Source: Bacillus xiamenensis (GTDB lineage Bacteria > Bacillota > Bacilli > Bacillales > Bacillaceae). From it: a DNA stretch of 64,000 nt. The stretch is taken from assembly GCF_000300535.1 (NCBI RefSeq), contig NZ_AMSH01000005.1, positions 62,001 to 126,000 of the forward strand, read 5' to 3'. The position numbers and the translations under genes were made by a program. Below, piece by piece: positions 41,710 through 50,526 of the stretch; the first letter of the stretch is position 1, and every line of letters starts with the position of its first letter. The notes under the pieces were generated by a model. That model ran no database searches. It saw nothing but the letters and a program-made list of their open reading frames with translations, and was not told the DNA's origin.

Positions 41710-41859
41710 TTATTTTGTTTCGAATGTTTCGCAATCAGTGTCTACATTGCGAGTCACGTCAGACATTGTGCTTTTACCAATTTTAATTGTAGAGGCTGTA
41801 CAGCTGTTTTCAGCCCAAAAACGGCAAGAGTTCACTTCACAAAGTACGTTTTGTGCCAT
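41710..41859 (-). CDS. DUF1540 small cysteine-rich protein
   Basis: A 49-residue protein starting MAQNVLCEVNSCRFWAENSC, with four cysteines (7, 12, 20, 43) in the spacing seen in DUF1540 proteins, which probably bind a metal. ATG 41859 has a near-perfect GGAGGTG 7 nt upstream. A TTGTAT-N17-TATGAT promoter with an extended -10 lies about 110 bp upstream and a terminator follows. Function unknown. Too short for a typical ORF cut-off. Confidence 0.82.
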   Translation of the reverse strand: MAQNVLCEVNSCRFWAENSCTASTIKIGKSTMSDVTRNVDTDCETFETK

Positions 41860-41972
41860 GGGAATTCACCTCCGTGATTCATATTGAGAATGACGCAAGC
41901 TGCCACTTGATTCATTCAATCTAGTAGTCTCTTTATAGAAAGAGGCTGTTTGTGTTGCGTATGCACATGTTT

Positions 41973-42001
41973 ATCATACCATCTACCCTGAAAATATACA
42001 A
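41973..42001 (-). promoter_or_regulatory. Promoter of the DUF1540 gene
   Basis: On the minus strand TTGTAT (42001-41996), 17 bp, TATGAT (41978-41973) with TGG before it (extended -10). Confidence 0.6.
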
Positions 42002-42013
42002 TTTAAACTTTGC

Positions 42014-42045
42014 AAGAGCGAGAAGACAAATCTCGCTCTTTTTTA
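42014..42045 (+). terminator. Orphan plus-strand terminator upstream of yfnH
   Basis: AAGAGCGAGA (42014-42023) pairs with TCTCGCTCTT (42031-42040) followed by TTTTTT. No plus-strand gene precedes it; it would end a transcript starting at the Fur-box promoter. Confidence 0.75.
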
Positions 42046-42140
42046 TTTGTAAAAATAGTTGAATGCTAGGTGGCGCGAACTCTCTTTTTTACATATGAAT
42101 AGAGTAGATTCAAAACCTGATATCGGACAAAGTATAAGGG

Positions 42141-42170
42141 AACATGTACTGATTTTCCGCATAAAGATAA
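42141..42170 (+). promoter_or_regulatory. Possible SigK-type promoter of the yfnH operon
   Basis: AACA (42141-42144) and CATAAAGATA (42160-42169) are spaced about as SigK -35 and -10 elements; the -10 is one base longer than the consensus CATAnnnTA. Weak by sequence, supported by the late-sporulation role of the orthologous operon. Confidence 0.35.
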
Positions 42171-42211
42171 GGTTTTTAATCAAAAATTTCATAGAGAGAT
42201 GAGGGGAGAAG

Positions 42212-42976
42212 ATGAAAGCAGTCATTCTCTGCGGAGGAAAGGGAACGAGAATGAGTGAGGTCACACAAGCGCTTCCTAAACCACTTGCTATGATCGGAGA
42301 TCGGCCTATTCTATGGCATATTATGAAAATCTATCAGTATTACGGTGTTGACGAGTTTATCTTATTACTTGGATATAAAGGAGAGAAGATCAAAGAGTAT
42401 TTTCTCAACTACGACTGGCGGCATCACAGCATGCAGCTGGATATGTCGACAGGAGAAATGAAGCTTTTAGGGAAGTCGGAGAACTGGAAAATCACCTTTT
42501 TAGATACGGGTGAGGATACGATGACAGGCGGACGGTTAAAGCAGGCACAAGACTACATTGGGGATGAAACATTTATGATGACGTATGGTGACGGGCTCGC
42601 CAATATCAATATGTTTCATTTACTTAAGCGCCATCAAGATATTGGGGCAGCTGCCACTGTTACAGGAATTGAAAAGAAGTCACAGTACGGGACACTTAAG
42701 GTGTATAACGGGATGGCACAATCCTTCTCTGAGAAGACGGACAGTATCGGGATGATCAATGGAGGATTTTTTGTGTTGTCTCCAAAGGTTTTTGATTATT
42801 TAACAGATGATGATCAATGCGTGTTCGAAGCGGAGCCGCTTCAACATCTGGCGAATGATGGAGAGCTTGCGGTTTATGAGCATCACGGATTTTGGACAGC
42901 AATTGATACGTACAAAAACTTGAAGGAAATCAACGACATGTGGACAGAAGGAAAACAACCATGGAAGGTTTGGTGA
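42212..42976 (+). CDS. yfnH: Glucose-1-phosphate cytidylyltransferase YfnH
   Basis: A 254-residue nucleotidyltransferase. [22 protein letters not shown] holds the nucleotide-binding signature, with GDGLANIN as the metal site. Makes CDP-glucose from glucose-1-phosphate and CTP, the first step to CDP-deoxysugars. ATG follows GAGGGGAGAAG. First gene of a five-gene operon with gaps of -4 to 12 bp, in the order of B. subtilis yfnHGFED, whose products glycosylate the spore surface. Confidence 0.92.
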   Translation: MKAVILCGGKGTRMSEVTQALPKPLAMIGDRPILWHIMKIYQYYGVDEFILLLGYKGEKIKEYFLNYDWRHHSMQLDMSTGEMKLLGKSENWKITFLDTGEDTMTGGRLKQAQDYIGDETFMMTYGDGLANINMFHLLKRHQDIGAAATVTGIEKKSQYGTLKVYNGMAQSFSEKTDSIGMINGGFFVLSPKVFDYLTDDDQCVFEAEPLQHLANDGELAVYEHHGFWTAIDTYKNLKEINDMWTEGKQPWKVW

Positions 42977-42980
42977 CAGC

Positions 42981-43952
42981 ATGAGCGGATTTTGGAATGG
43001 GAAAAACGTATTTGTGACCGGGTGTACGGGATTGTTAGGGAGTTACCTCGTCAAGGAATTGATAGATCAAGGAGCAAACGTAACAGGGCTTGTACGTGAT
43101 CAAGTGCCAAGATCGAATTTATATCAAGGCAGTCAGTTTGAAAAAATGAATGTCGTGCAAGGCGCACTTGAGGACATGCAAACGATTGAACGTGCACTAG
43201 GAGAGTACGAAATTGATACCGTCTTCCATTTGGCCGCCCAAGCGATTGTTGGGGTCGCAAACAGACATCCGGTCTCTACATTTGAAGCCAATATTTTAGG
43301 GACATGGAATGTGCTGGAGGCGTGCAGGAGGCAGCCGCTCATCAAACGAGTCATTGTGGCATCAAGTGATAAAGCTTACGGTGATCAGGAGCAGCTTCCT
43401 TATGATGAAAACATGCCGCTTAACGGGAAGCACCCGTATGATGTATCGAAAAGCTGCGCAGATTTAATTTCTCACACATACTACAACACATATGGTCTTC
43501 CGGTTTGTGTGACGCGGTGCGGTAATTTATACGGTGGCGGGGATTTGAATTTTAACCGAATCATTCCGCAAACCATCCAGCTTGTGTTAGAGGGAAAGGT
43601 TCCAGAAATTAGAAGTGACGGGACCTTTATTCGCGATTATTTCTACATTGAAGATGCGGTTAAGGCTTATTTGCTCCTAGCTGAAAAAATGGAGGAAAAA
43701 GGGCTTGCTGGAGAAGCGTTTAATTTTAGTAATGAAATTCAGCTGACGGTCCTTGAACTCGTAGATAAGATTTTAAAAGCAATGGGAAGTGACCTGAAAC
43801 CTCGTATTCTCAACCAAGGAACGCATGAGATTAAGCATCAATATTTGTCGGCAGAAAAAGCGAGAAAGCTGCTTGATTGGAAGCCAGACTACTCCATTGA
43901 TGAAGGTTTAGAGAAAACCATTGAATGGTACCGCGAATTCTTTCAAAAATAG
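42981..43952 (+). CDS. yfnG: CDP-glucose 4,6-dehydratase-like SDR protein YfnG
   Basis: A 323-residue extended short-chain dehydrogenase. NAD site [15 protein letters not shown] at the N-terminus, HLAAQAIVG, the catalytic Ser in [10 protein letters not shown] and YDVSK (Tyr-x-x-x-Lys) are intact. Converts the CDP-glucose made by YfnH into the 4-keto-6-deoxy sugar. Starts 5 bp after yfnH. Confidence 0.92.
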   Translation: MSGFWNGKNVFVTGCTGLLGSYLVKELIDQGANVTGLVRDQVPRSNLYQGSQFEKMNVVQGALEDMQTIERALGEYEIDTVFHLAAQAIVGVANRHPVSTFEANILGTWNVLEACRRQPLIKRVIVASSDKAYGDQEQLPYDENMPLNGKHPYDVSKSCADLISHTYYNTYGLPVCVTRCGNLYGGGDLNFNRIIPQTIQLVLEGKVPEIRSDGTFIRDYFYIEDAVKAYLLLAEKMEEKGLAGEAFNFSNEIQLTVLELVDKILKAMGSDLKPRILNQGTHEIKHQYLSAEKARKLLDWKPDYSIDEGLEKTIEWYREFFQK

Positions 43953-43964
43953 AGGTGTAAATAG

Positions 43965-44876
43965 ATGAACAGCATATATTGTACGGTTCTATCAAGTGGA
44001 AGACTTTATCAAGCCATTGCGTTTTTCTTATCGTTGAAGCAAGTAGAAGATGATGCTGTCATCAAGACGTTATGTATGGATGATGCTGCATTTGATTTGC
44101 TTCATCAAATGAATTTCCCGCATGTCGATCTTGTTCATGTACGGCAGCTTGAAACACCTGAGCTTCTAGAGATCAAAAAGGAACGGGATGATTCGGAATA
44201 TTGCTGGACGTTAAAGCCGATCTGGATTGAGCGTATTTTCGAAGAGGAGAAGGCAGAAGAAGTGACGTATCTTGATGCGGATTTATTCTTTTATGAGAGT
44301 CCGCAAGTTATATTTCAAAACCAGCCGGATGCCTCTGTTCTCCTATCAAGAGGGGATATCGTCATTCCAAGCTTTGATCCAGAGGAAGTGACGATGCTTC
44401 AGAAGCTTTTAGGCCGATATAATTCAGGATTCCTACATTTTAAAGGAGATGAAGCCGGCAGAAAGTGTCTCAGCTGGTGGAAAGAAGAGTGTCTAAAAGA
44501 ATGCAAAAATGCGCCTGGAGAAGGTAAATTTGGCGATCAAGGGTATTTGGATCATATGCCAATGCTGTTTGACAACGTAGAAGAGATTGAAACGAAAGGT
44601 GTCAATATTGGTCATTGGAATTATGGACAGCATGTCTATCAGGAAGAGGATGGACGTATTCTGCTTGAGGATGGAAGTCCGCTCATTTGCTATCATTTCA
44701 GTGGTTTTCGGATTGTGAGCAAGGATGATATGCAGCAAATCCATGAAAAAGGAAGAAATGATTTGCCATTTTTCCAAGAAGCCTATCGAGAAGTGCTGCG
44801 CCATGTGATTGAATCTGTGGAACAAGTCAATCCGATGTTTAACGGCTATGCCACACTGGAGGTGGATGACGCATGA
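43965..44876 (+). CDS. yfnF: Glycosyltransferase-fold protein YfnF
   Basis: A 303-residue GT-A/GT8-like protein. YCWTLKPIWIERIF, then the YLDADLFFYESPQ metal motif (DxD) and GRYNSGFLHFK and CYHFSGFRIVS near the end are shared with YfnD in the same operon, which suggests an old duplication. Probably transfers a sugar onto a spore-surface glycan. Overlaps yfnE by 4 bp (ATGA). Confidence 0.85.
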   Translation: MNSIYCTVLSSGRLYQAIAFFLSLKQVEDDAVIKTLCMDDAAFDLLHQMNFPHVDLVHVRQLETPELLEIKKERDDSEYCWTLKPIWIERIFEEEKAEEVTYLDADLFFYESPQVIFQNQPDASVLLSRGDIVIPSFDPEEVTMLQKLLGRYNSGFLHFKGDEAGRKCLSWWKEECLKECKNAPGEGKFGDQGYLDHMPMLFDNVEEIETKGVNIGHWNYGQHVYQEEDGRILLEDGSPLICYHFSGFRIVSKDDMQQIHEKGRNDLPFFQEAYREVLRHVIESVEQVNPMFNGYATLEVDDA

Positions 44877-46063
44877 ATGAAAAGCCGAAGGTAAGCGTCA
44901 TTATTCCGAGCTATAATGCCAAAGAGCGTTTAGAAGGGAGTCTTTTTTCCTTAACACGCCAAAAAACAGATATTCCATTTGAGGTCATTGTCACCGATAA
45001 TGGGTCAACGGATGGCACGATGGAAATGCTCGAAAAAATGGAAGTGAACTTTCCGTTGAAAAAGGTGCGTATCCCCGTCAATCAAGGGATTGCCAAGGGG
45101 CGCAATCATGCCATTCGCGAGGCGGAGGGAGACCTGCTAATTTTTCATGACAGTGATATGCTCGCAGAACCGAGGTTTATTCAAAAGCATGCAGAAGCAC
45201 ATGATGATCAAGAGGATCTTGTCATTTGCGGTGTTTGCTGGAAGCGAATTTATCGTTATTTTTACACTGGATTTGATAAAGATCATGTGAAGCGATTGAA
45301 AGAACAAGGGCTGTATCAGCGGAAAATGAAGGACAAAACGCCTCTTTTATCAATGGAGGAAGTGGAAAACGGAGCATTTCTAGAGAGAAGCTTCGACTTG
45401 CAGTCCGAATTTATTGATATCCTGAAAGACATTTTAAACACGTACGACTATGATTTAAGTTCTTATCAATTGCCGTGGCGATTTTTCATTACAAATAACT
45501 CCTCCGTAAAGAGAAAGCATGTCATGAAACTAGGGATGTTTGATGAAAATATCGTTCGGTACGGGTTTGAGGATTATGATTTGGGGATTCGTCTGCATCA
45601 GCTTGGCCTCTCATTTGAGCTGCGTGAGGATATTTTGAGTGTACATCAGGAGCATCCAAGTAATTTAACGTCATTCGATGACATCAAATATAACATTTTG
45701 TATATGTGCGAGAAGTACAACAATATTGATTCCATTGATGTTCATTTGGCCTTCTCTGGACCATTTTCTCACACTGTGACCAATGACATCATGAAAGAAA
45801 TTCGTCAGCTGCGTGAAAACCCGGCATTTAATGATCTGCTCTCTTATTTTTTAGAGCTGCTGCATATGATTACAGAGCGGAATATGGGCATCAAACGTGA
45901 TCAAAAGGATGTGCTGACCGCAAAGCACTTTTCTTTGAAAAAACTGTCAGAGGCGGCGCAGCTTGCAAAGCAGGAATATGATTCTGCGGTTCTAGTAGAA
46001 GCCATTCAAGGGCTGACGCAAGAGCTGCTGCATGTTGACTTGTTTCAAGTGGATGTGCTGTAG
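44873..46063 (+). CDS. yfnE: Family 2 glycosyltransferase YfnE
   Basis: A 396-residue GT2 enzyme. VSVIIPSYNAKERLEGSLFSL and TDNGSTDGTMEM at the N-terminus; the HDSDM metal motif at about residues 92-96; RYGFEDYDLGIRLHQLG as the acceptor/base region. C-terminal 120 residues form a helical extension. Start overlaps yfnF; stop abuts yfnD directly. Likely adds a sugar during spore crust glycan synthesis. Confidence 0.88.
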   Translation: MNEKPKVSVIIPSYNAKERLEGSLFSLTRQKTDIPFEVIVTDNGSTDGTMEMLEKMEVNFPLKKVRIPVNQGIAKGRNHAIREAEGDLLIFHDSDMLAEPRFIQKHAEAHDDQEDLVICGVCWKRIYRYFYTGFDKDHVKRLKEQGLYQRKMKDKTPLLSMEEVENGAFLERSFDLQSEFIDILKDILNTYDYDLSSYQLPWRFFITNNSSVKRKHVMKLGMFDENIVRYGFEDYDLGIRLHQLGLSFELREDILSVHQEHPSNLTSFDDIKYNILYMCEKYNNIDSIDVHLAFSGPFSHTVTNDIMKEIRQLRENPAFNDLLSYFLELLHMITERNMGIKRDQKDVLTAKHFSLKKLSEAAQLAKQEYDSAVLVEAIQGLTQELLHVDLFQVDVL

Positions 46064-46993
46064 ATGGCATCCTATCATTTTACAACCATTGTGTCGAATA
46101 CCCATGTATTGAAGCTGCTGGCGCTGATTCATTCACTTGAGCAGACGGCTCGTTCCTTCAAACTCTCCGTTTTATGTGCTGACCCTTTGGCTTACAAGGT
46201 GTTAAGTGAATTTCCTCACCCGCATGTCCAATATGAACAGCTTGAAGACATTGAAGATGATTCGCTGCGAAAGGCAAAGGATGATCGTACGTTTCATGAG
46301 TATTGCTGGACATTAAAGCCTGCGTTTTTACTCAAAATTCTAGAGTCCTCTGATGCGGATTATCTCGCTCATTTGGATACAGATTTGTATTTTTATCATC
46401 ACCCAAAGGAAATATTTGCAGAGAATCCACTCGCTCATTTATATTTGACAGATCATATGAATTCCAAGCGATTCTATCACTATTATGAATTATCCGGCCG
46501 TTTTAATACTGGTTTTGTAGGCTGCCGCAACACAGATGTGGCCAAACGGGCTGTGACGCAGTGGAAAGAAAACTGCATTGCACACTGTACGGTAGAAATG
46601 GATACGGAAAAAAAGACATACGGAGATCAGCGGTATGTTGAAAGATGGGTCGATGATTTTGAGGGAGTCCATGTGGTGGCATCTAAAGGTGCCAATGTAG
46701 CGATTTGGAATATTGAAAACTACGAGCTCTCTGTTGTGAAAGGAGATATTTATCTCGATGAATGTCCACTGCTGTTCTATCATTTTTCCGCCTTTACAAT
46801 CATTGATGAGCGTACCTTTAATCTCAATTGGTATTACTATATGACAGATCAAAAGCTGGTGGATCATTTGTATCTTCCATATGCCAATTTGATTCATCAA
46901 AAGATTCAACAGGTACAAGAGGTATTTCCGGACTTTCAGCAAGGGTTTATCGCAAAGAAGCATGTTCCCGATACACATTTTTATGAGATATGA
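46064..46993 (+). CDS. yfnD: Glycosyltransferase-fold protein YfnD
   Basis: A 309-residue relative of YfnF: YCWTLKPAFLLKILES, HLDTDLYFYHHPKEIF (DxD), GRFNTGFVGCRN and FYHFSAFTIID occur in the same order. ATG starts at the base after the yfnE stop, so translation is surely coupled. The last gene of the operon, followed by a hairpin. Confidence 0.85.
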   Translation: MASYHFTTIVSNTHVLKLLALIHSLEQTARSFKLSVLCADPLAYKVLSEFPHPHVQYEQLEDIEDDSLRKAKDDRTFHEYCWTLKPAFLLKILESSDADYLAHLDTDLYFYHHPKEIFAENPLAHLYLTDHMNSKRFYHYYELSGRFNTGFVGCRNTDVAKRAVTQWKENCIAHCTVEMDTEKKTYGDQRYVERWVDDFEGVHVVASKGANVAIWNIENYELSVVKGDIYLDECPLLFYHFSAFTIIDERTFNLNWYYYMTDQKLVDHLYLPYANLIHQKIQQVQEVFPDFQQGFIAKKHVPDTHFYEI

Positions 46994-47023
46994 AAAAAAC
47001 CGCTCAGTGATTTGAGCGGTTTT
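46993..47023. terminator. Terminator between yfnD and yfnC
   Basis: AAAACCGCTCA pairs with TGAGCGGTTTT; usable from both sides. Confidence 0.85.
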
Positions 47024-47026
47024 CAT

Positions 47027-48265
47027 TTATGATTCATTCCATTTGGTGATGGTTTGATCACTAGGAAGCAGGACAGCTAAAATGCCTAAAATTGGTAAAA
47101 AGGCTGCACCGATCATGGTAGGCGTTAAACCGAAGGCATCAATGAATGAGCCGAGGGCAACCGATCCGATTGCACCCATTCCAAACGCCAGCCCAACCGT
47201 TAAACCAGACATTGTGCCGATTTTCCCGGGAAATAGTTCTTGGGCGTATACCACTGTAACAGAGAAGCTTGACATTAAAATGATGCCAATGAGTCCAAGT
47301 AAAACATACGCAAAAACAGGTCCGGCAAAAGGCAATAAAAGGGCAAGTGGAAAGGATGCTAGTAATGAAGCCAAAATCACGGTTTTCTTGCCAAATCGAT
47401 CTGCAAGCGGTCCGCCTAGAAATGTCCCGACTGCACCCATTATAAGAAATAAGAAAATATAAGTTTGTGATTCTTTAATTGTCAAACCATATTGTTGAAT
47501 TGCATAAAACGCATAGAAATTCGAGATTGCATTCCCATACCAAGAGCGAGCAAAAATAAGGAAGACGATAATGCCGAGTGCCGCGAGTGCTGACTTGCGA
47601 TGCATATCAGATCTGGCCGCTTTTGCAGCCGCTTTTTTCGCTTGTGCTCGAATGGTTTGAAGCTTCCCTGCGTACCATCTCGAAATGTAGAGAAGGAAAC
47701 AGGTAGCAACCAATCCAACAATCGTAAACCAGGCGACTCCTGGCTGGCCGAGCGGGACGAGCATGAGTGCGGCAATCAGTGGTGCAAGGGCTTGACCTGT
47801 ATTTCCGCCGACTTGATAGATTGATTGTGCAAGTCCACGTCTTGGACCAGCTGCCATATTGGCAACGCGGGAACCCTCTGGATGGAAAATAGCAGAGCCG
47901 AGTCCGATAAAGGCGACGCAAAGCAGAATGGTCGTAAAGGATGGTGCAAATGCAAGACCGAAAATACCGACAGCGCTTGAGAATAGTGCAATGGGAAGTG
48001 CGTAGGGCATCGGCCGTTTATCTGTGTACCACCCAATAGCAGGCTGCATCACGGAGGAGACCATATTTAATGTAAAGGCAATCAGCCCTAATTGTGTAAA
48101 GGTCAGCCCCATTGATCGTTCTAAAATAGGGAACATGGCAGGAATAACGGCTTGTAATGTGTCGTTGAGCAAATGGCAAATACCGATAATCAATAAAATA
48201 GGATAAACTGTTGAGCCAGTGACAGCTTTTTGAGGTTTATCCTTTGCACGAGCAGCAATAGCCAA
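47027..48265 (-). CDS. yfnC: MFS transporter YfnC (fosmidomycin-resistance type)
   Basis: A 412-residue major facilitator with 12 helices. ICHLLNDTLQAVIPAMFPIL, GWYTDKRPMPYALP and GLGSAIFHPEGSRVANMA are the Fsr-type (fosmidomycin exporter) signatures. Start is TTG 48265 with AAGGAGGAAG upstream. Same position after yfnD as in B. subtilis. Natural substrate unknown. Confidence 0.9.
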   Translation of the reverse strand: MAIAARAKDKPQKAVTGSTVYPILLIIGICHLLNDTLQAVIPAMFPILERSMGLTFTQLGLIAFTLNMVSSVMQPAIGWYTDKRPMPYALPIALFSSAVGIFGLAFAPSFTTILLCVAFIGLGSAIFHPEGSRVANMAAGPRRGLAQSIYQVGGNTGQALAPLIAALMLVPLGQPGVAWFTIVGLVATCFLLYISRWYAGKLQTIRAQAKKAAAKAARSDMHRKSALAALGIIVFLIFARSWYGNAISNFYAFYAIQQYGLTIKESQTYIFLFLIMGAVGTFLGGPLADRFGKKTVILASLLASFPLALLLPFAGPVFAYVLLGLIGIILMSSFSVTVVYAQELFPGKIGTMSGLTVGLAFGMGAIGSVALGSFIDAFGLTPTMIGAAFLPILGILAVLLPSDQTITKWNES

Positions 48266-48374
48266 TGAGACTTCCTCCTTTCATTCAACTGGTTTCTTTT
48301 TGCATTCTCCTCATTTTATTCATAAGGTGAACTATAAAACAATAGCAAATTGTCATGATGTAGAAAAAAGAGAC

Positions 48375-48398
48375 ACACGCTCTTGATGGAGAGCGTGT
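48375..48398 (-). terminator. Terminator-like hairpin in the divergent yfnC/DASS gap
   Basis: ACACGCTCT (48375-48383) pairs with AGAGCGTGT (48390-48398). On the minus strand it ends in CTTTTTT, but no minus-strand gene lies to its right in the gap. Confidence 0.6.
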
Positions 48399-48407
48399 CA
48401 GATTGTT

Positions 48408-48446
48408 GACAAAGGGCTAAAATGTCCTTTATTTTAGCCCTTTGTC
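48408..48446 (+). terminator. Orphan 16-bp hairpin, near copy of the yfmJ terminator
   Basis: GACAAAGGGCTAAAAT (48408-48423) pairs perfectly with 48431-48446 across a 7-nt loop and is followed by a T-rich plus-strand tail. The core matches the yfmJ terminator (61110-61144) on its opposite strand almost base for base. There is no plus-strand gene to its left in the gap. Confidence 0.65.
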
Positions 48447-48668
48447 TTCCTTATTTTACAGTTATTGTGTACGATTTGTATAGTTTCTCATGGGAATCAT
48501 GCTGCGTGAATAAGACAAATGAACTGCTGATAGTCATTTTGGGTGTCAAATTTCACTGTGTTTATCGAGTCTTTATGCCTGCTCTTGGTAAAAGGGAAAT
48601 CACTTCATATCATCGAAGGATCATAAGGGAATAAATCGCTTGGAAGCGATAACAAAATGGAGGGATGT

Positions 48669-50099
48669 ATGATCGCTTATCAAAAAGTGAATATCACAGG
48701 ATTATTGCTAGGACCGTGCTTATTTCTTATCCTCATGTTTTTGATACCAGCGTCAGAATTGGCCTATGCACCTAAGGTAGTGCTTGCTGTCACAGCTTGG
48801 ACGGCTACTTGGTGGGTAACAGAAGCATTGCCGATTCCAGCTGCGTCTCTATTGCCGATTATTTTACTGCCAACGCTTGGGGGACTGTCGATGGATGCAA
48901 CGGCAAAATCCTACGGTGATCCGATTGTCTTTATGTATATGGGTGGTTTTATGATTGCAATTGCGATTGAGAAATGGAATTTACATCGACGAATGGCCTT
49001 ACATATTCTCAATTTTATTGGCACAAGAAGTGACCGTATTGTATTAGGGATTATGATATCAACGGCTTTTTTATCTTTATGGATTTCGAATGCTGCTACA
49101 GCTTTAATGATGCTTCCTGTGGCACTCGCTATCATTAAAGAAGTCAAAGCAAATCAGATATTGTCAGGGCATTCACTTGAGAAGTTTAGTAAAAGCATTT
49201 TGCTGTCTGTTGCGTATTCTGCCTCGATCGGCGGATTAGCGACACTCGTCGGAACAGTTCCTAATGCAGTGTTTGCCGCAATGTCTAAAAAATTATTAGA
49301 TCGTGACATTATGTTTTTTGAATGGTTTTTATTTGGCTTTCCTGTCACAGTCGTTATGCTGTCTCTCTTATATGTATATTTAACAAAAATTCAATTTCGG
49401 GTGGAGCATCGAAGTGATATCAAAGCTCACTTCATTCAAAAGGACTTAAAGGATTTAGGAAAGATCAAACAAGAGGAAAAATGGGTTCTTACGGTTTTTC
49501 TCATGACTGCGTGCCTATGGATCTTTAAATCTTTGTTGTTTGGAAATCTTTATGTATCAGATACATCTATTGCAATTTTTGGTGCAATCCTGCTCTTTCT
49601 CATTCCATCGACGAATGGTGAGAGAATTCTAGAATGGCAGGATATGAAACAGCTTCCTTGGGGGCTATTGCTTTTATTTGGGGGCGGTTTGTCGCTTGCC
49701 ACAGGATTTGCAGAAACCGATTTGACGGGCTGGATGGGGGAGAAGCTTCAACTTTTAAACGGTCTGTCTTATTTCATGATTATCTTCATTTTAACGGCTG
49801 CCGTTCTGTTTATGACAGAATTTATGTCAAATACAGCTGTGGCCAATATGGTGATTCCCATCACAGTAGGGCTTGGCCTGGCCATTGGCATTGAGCCGTA
49901 TGGTTTAATGGCTGCGGCTGCGTTAGCTTCCTCGTGTGCGTTTATGCTACCAATCTCTACACCGCCAAATGCGGCTGTCTTTAGCGCAGATATACTCAAA
50001 ATTTCTGATATGGTCAAGGCGGGCTTTTGGTTAAATATCATCAGTATTGTGGCGATTGTTCTTGCGGTTTATTTCTGGCTGCCGATCGTGCTGAGATGA
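48669..50099 (+). CDS. DASS/SLC13-family anion:sodium symporter
   Basis: A 476-residue membrane protein with about 11-12 helices. TAWTATWWVTEALPIPAASLLPI, FLSLWISNAATALMMLPVALAI (the SNT-like SNA motif) and FMTEFMSNTAVANMVIP with SCAFMLPISTPPNA near the C-terminus are the two ion/substrate motifs of SLC13 carriers such as SdcS and B. subtilis YflS. Takes up dicarboxylates with sodium (inferred). ATG 48669 follows TGGAGGGATGT. The last 69 bp overlap the convergent GerPC-like gene. Confidence 0.88.
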   Translation: MIAYQKVNITGLLLGPCLFLILMFLIPASELAYAPKVVLAVTAWTATWWVTEALPIPAASLLPIILLPTLGGLSMDATAKSYGDPIVFMYMGGFMIAIAIEKWNLHRRMALHILNFIGTRSDRIVLGIMISTAFLSLWISNAATALMMLPVALAIIKEVKANQILSGHSLEKFSKSILLSVAYSASIGGLATLVGTVPNAVFAAMSKKLLDRDIMFFEWFLFGFPVTVVMLSLLYVYLTKIQFRVEHRSDIKAHFIQKDLKDLGKIKQEEKWVLTVFLMTACLWIFKSLLFGNLYVSDTSIAIFGAILLFLIPSTNGERILEWQDMKQLPWGLLLLFGGGLSLATGFAETDLTGWMGEKLQLLNGLSYFMIIFILTAAVLFMTEFMSNTAVANMVIPITVGLGLAIGIEPYGLMAAAALASSCAFMLPISTPPNAAVFSADILKISDMVKAGFWLNIISIVAIVLAVYFWLPIVLR

Positions 50100-50435
50100 G
50101 GGCTTTGATCGAATCGAAACGGTTGGTGCAGATGTTTCTTTTGGCTTCGGTGCTGGAGCGGGCTTTTTGAGGTGCGCGTCCTTTGGCGTATAATAGGTTG
50201 CCCCAATGTTGAGTCTGCCTTGCAGCTGGTTAATGGAAAGTTCACCAAACTCTAGATGGTAGTCAATTTTGTCCACGTGCAGTGATTCAATATGAATGTG
50301 CGTATCCTCTGAAACTGGTGAAGCAGGTGCAGACATTTTTTGTTCAAGAGCAGTGAGTCTTTTTTCCAGCTCGACGACAGACGGGGATGGGCTGGATTCC
50401 GTTTTTTTAAAGAGTGATTGAATGAAATGTTTCAA
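50031..50435 (-). CDS. GerPC-like spore protein
   Basis: A 134-residue protein. An N-terminal coiled coil (VVELEKRLTALEQKM) is followed by THIHIESLHVDKIDYHLEF and GELSINQLQGRLNIGATYYT, the pattern seen in GerPC of the germinant-permeability operon; the tail is proline/lysine rich. TTG start at 50435 with a modest ribosome binding site. Neighbours are GerPA-like genes and cotP, so a coat role is likely; possibly the B. subtilis YdfR equivalent. Its final 23 codons overlap the end of the DASS gene on the other strand. Confidence 0.65.
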   Translation of the reverse strand: MKHFIQSLFKKTESSPSPSVVELEKRLTALEQKMSAPASPVSEDTHIHIESLHVDKIDYHLEFGELSINQLQGRLNIGATYYTPKDAHLKKPAPAPKPKETSAPTVSIRSKPSSQHDRQPEINRKNNRHNTDDI

Positions 50436-50526
50436 GTGACCACAACCTTTTCTTTCGCCTTGCTCTAGTCTATGGAAAAGCTGCCCGGTATATACTTATA
50501 GAGATGACAAGAAAGGGGAGAAAAGC

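Noticed and set aside
41579-41887. 102-codon plus-strand frame near the Fur box
   Set aside because: No ribosome binding site, starts upstream of the predicted promoter, and is mostly the antisense of the well-supported DUF1540 gene.
48422-48634. 70-codon frame in the yfnC/DASS gap
   Set aside because: Starts inside a hairpin, has no ribosome binding site and shows no family pattern.
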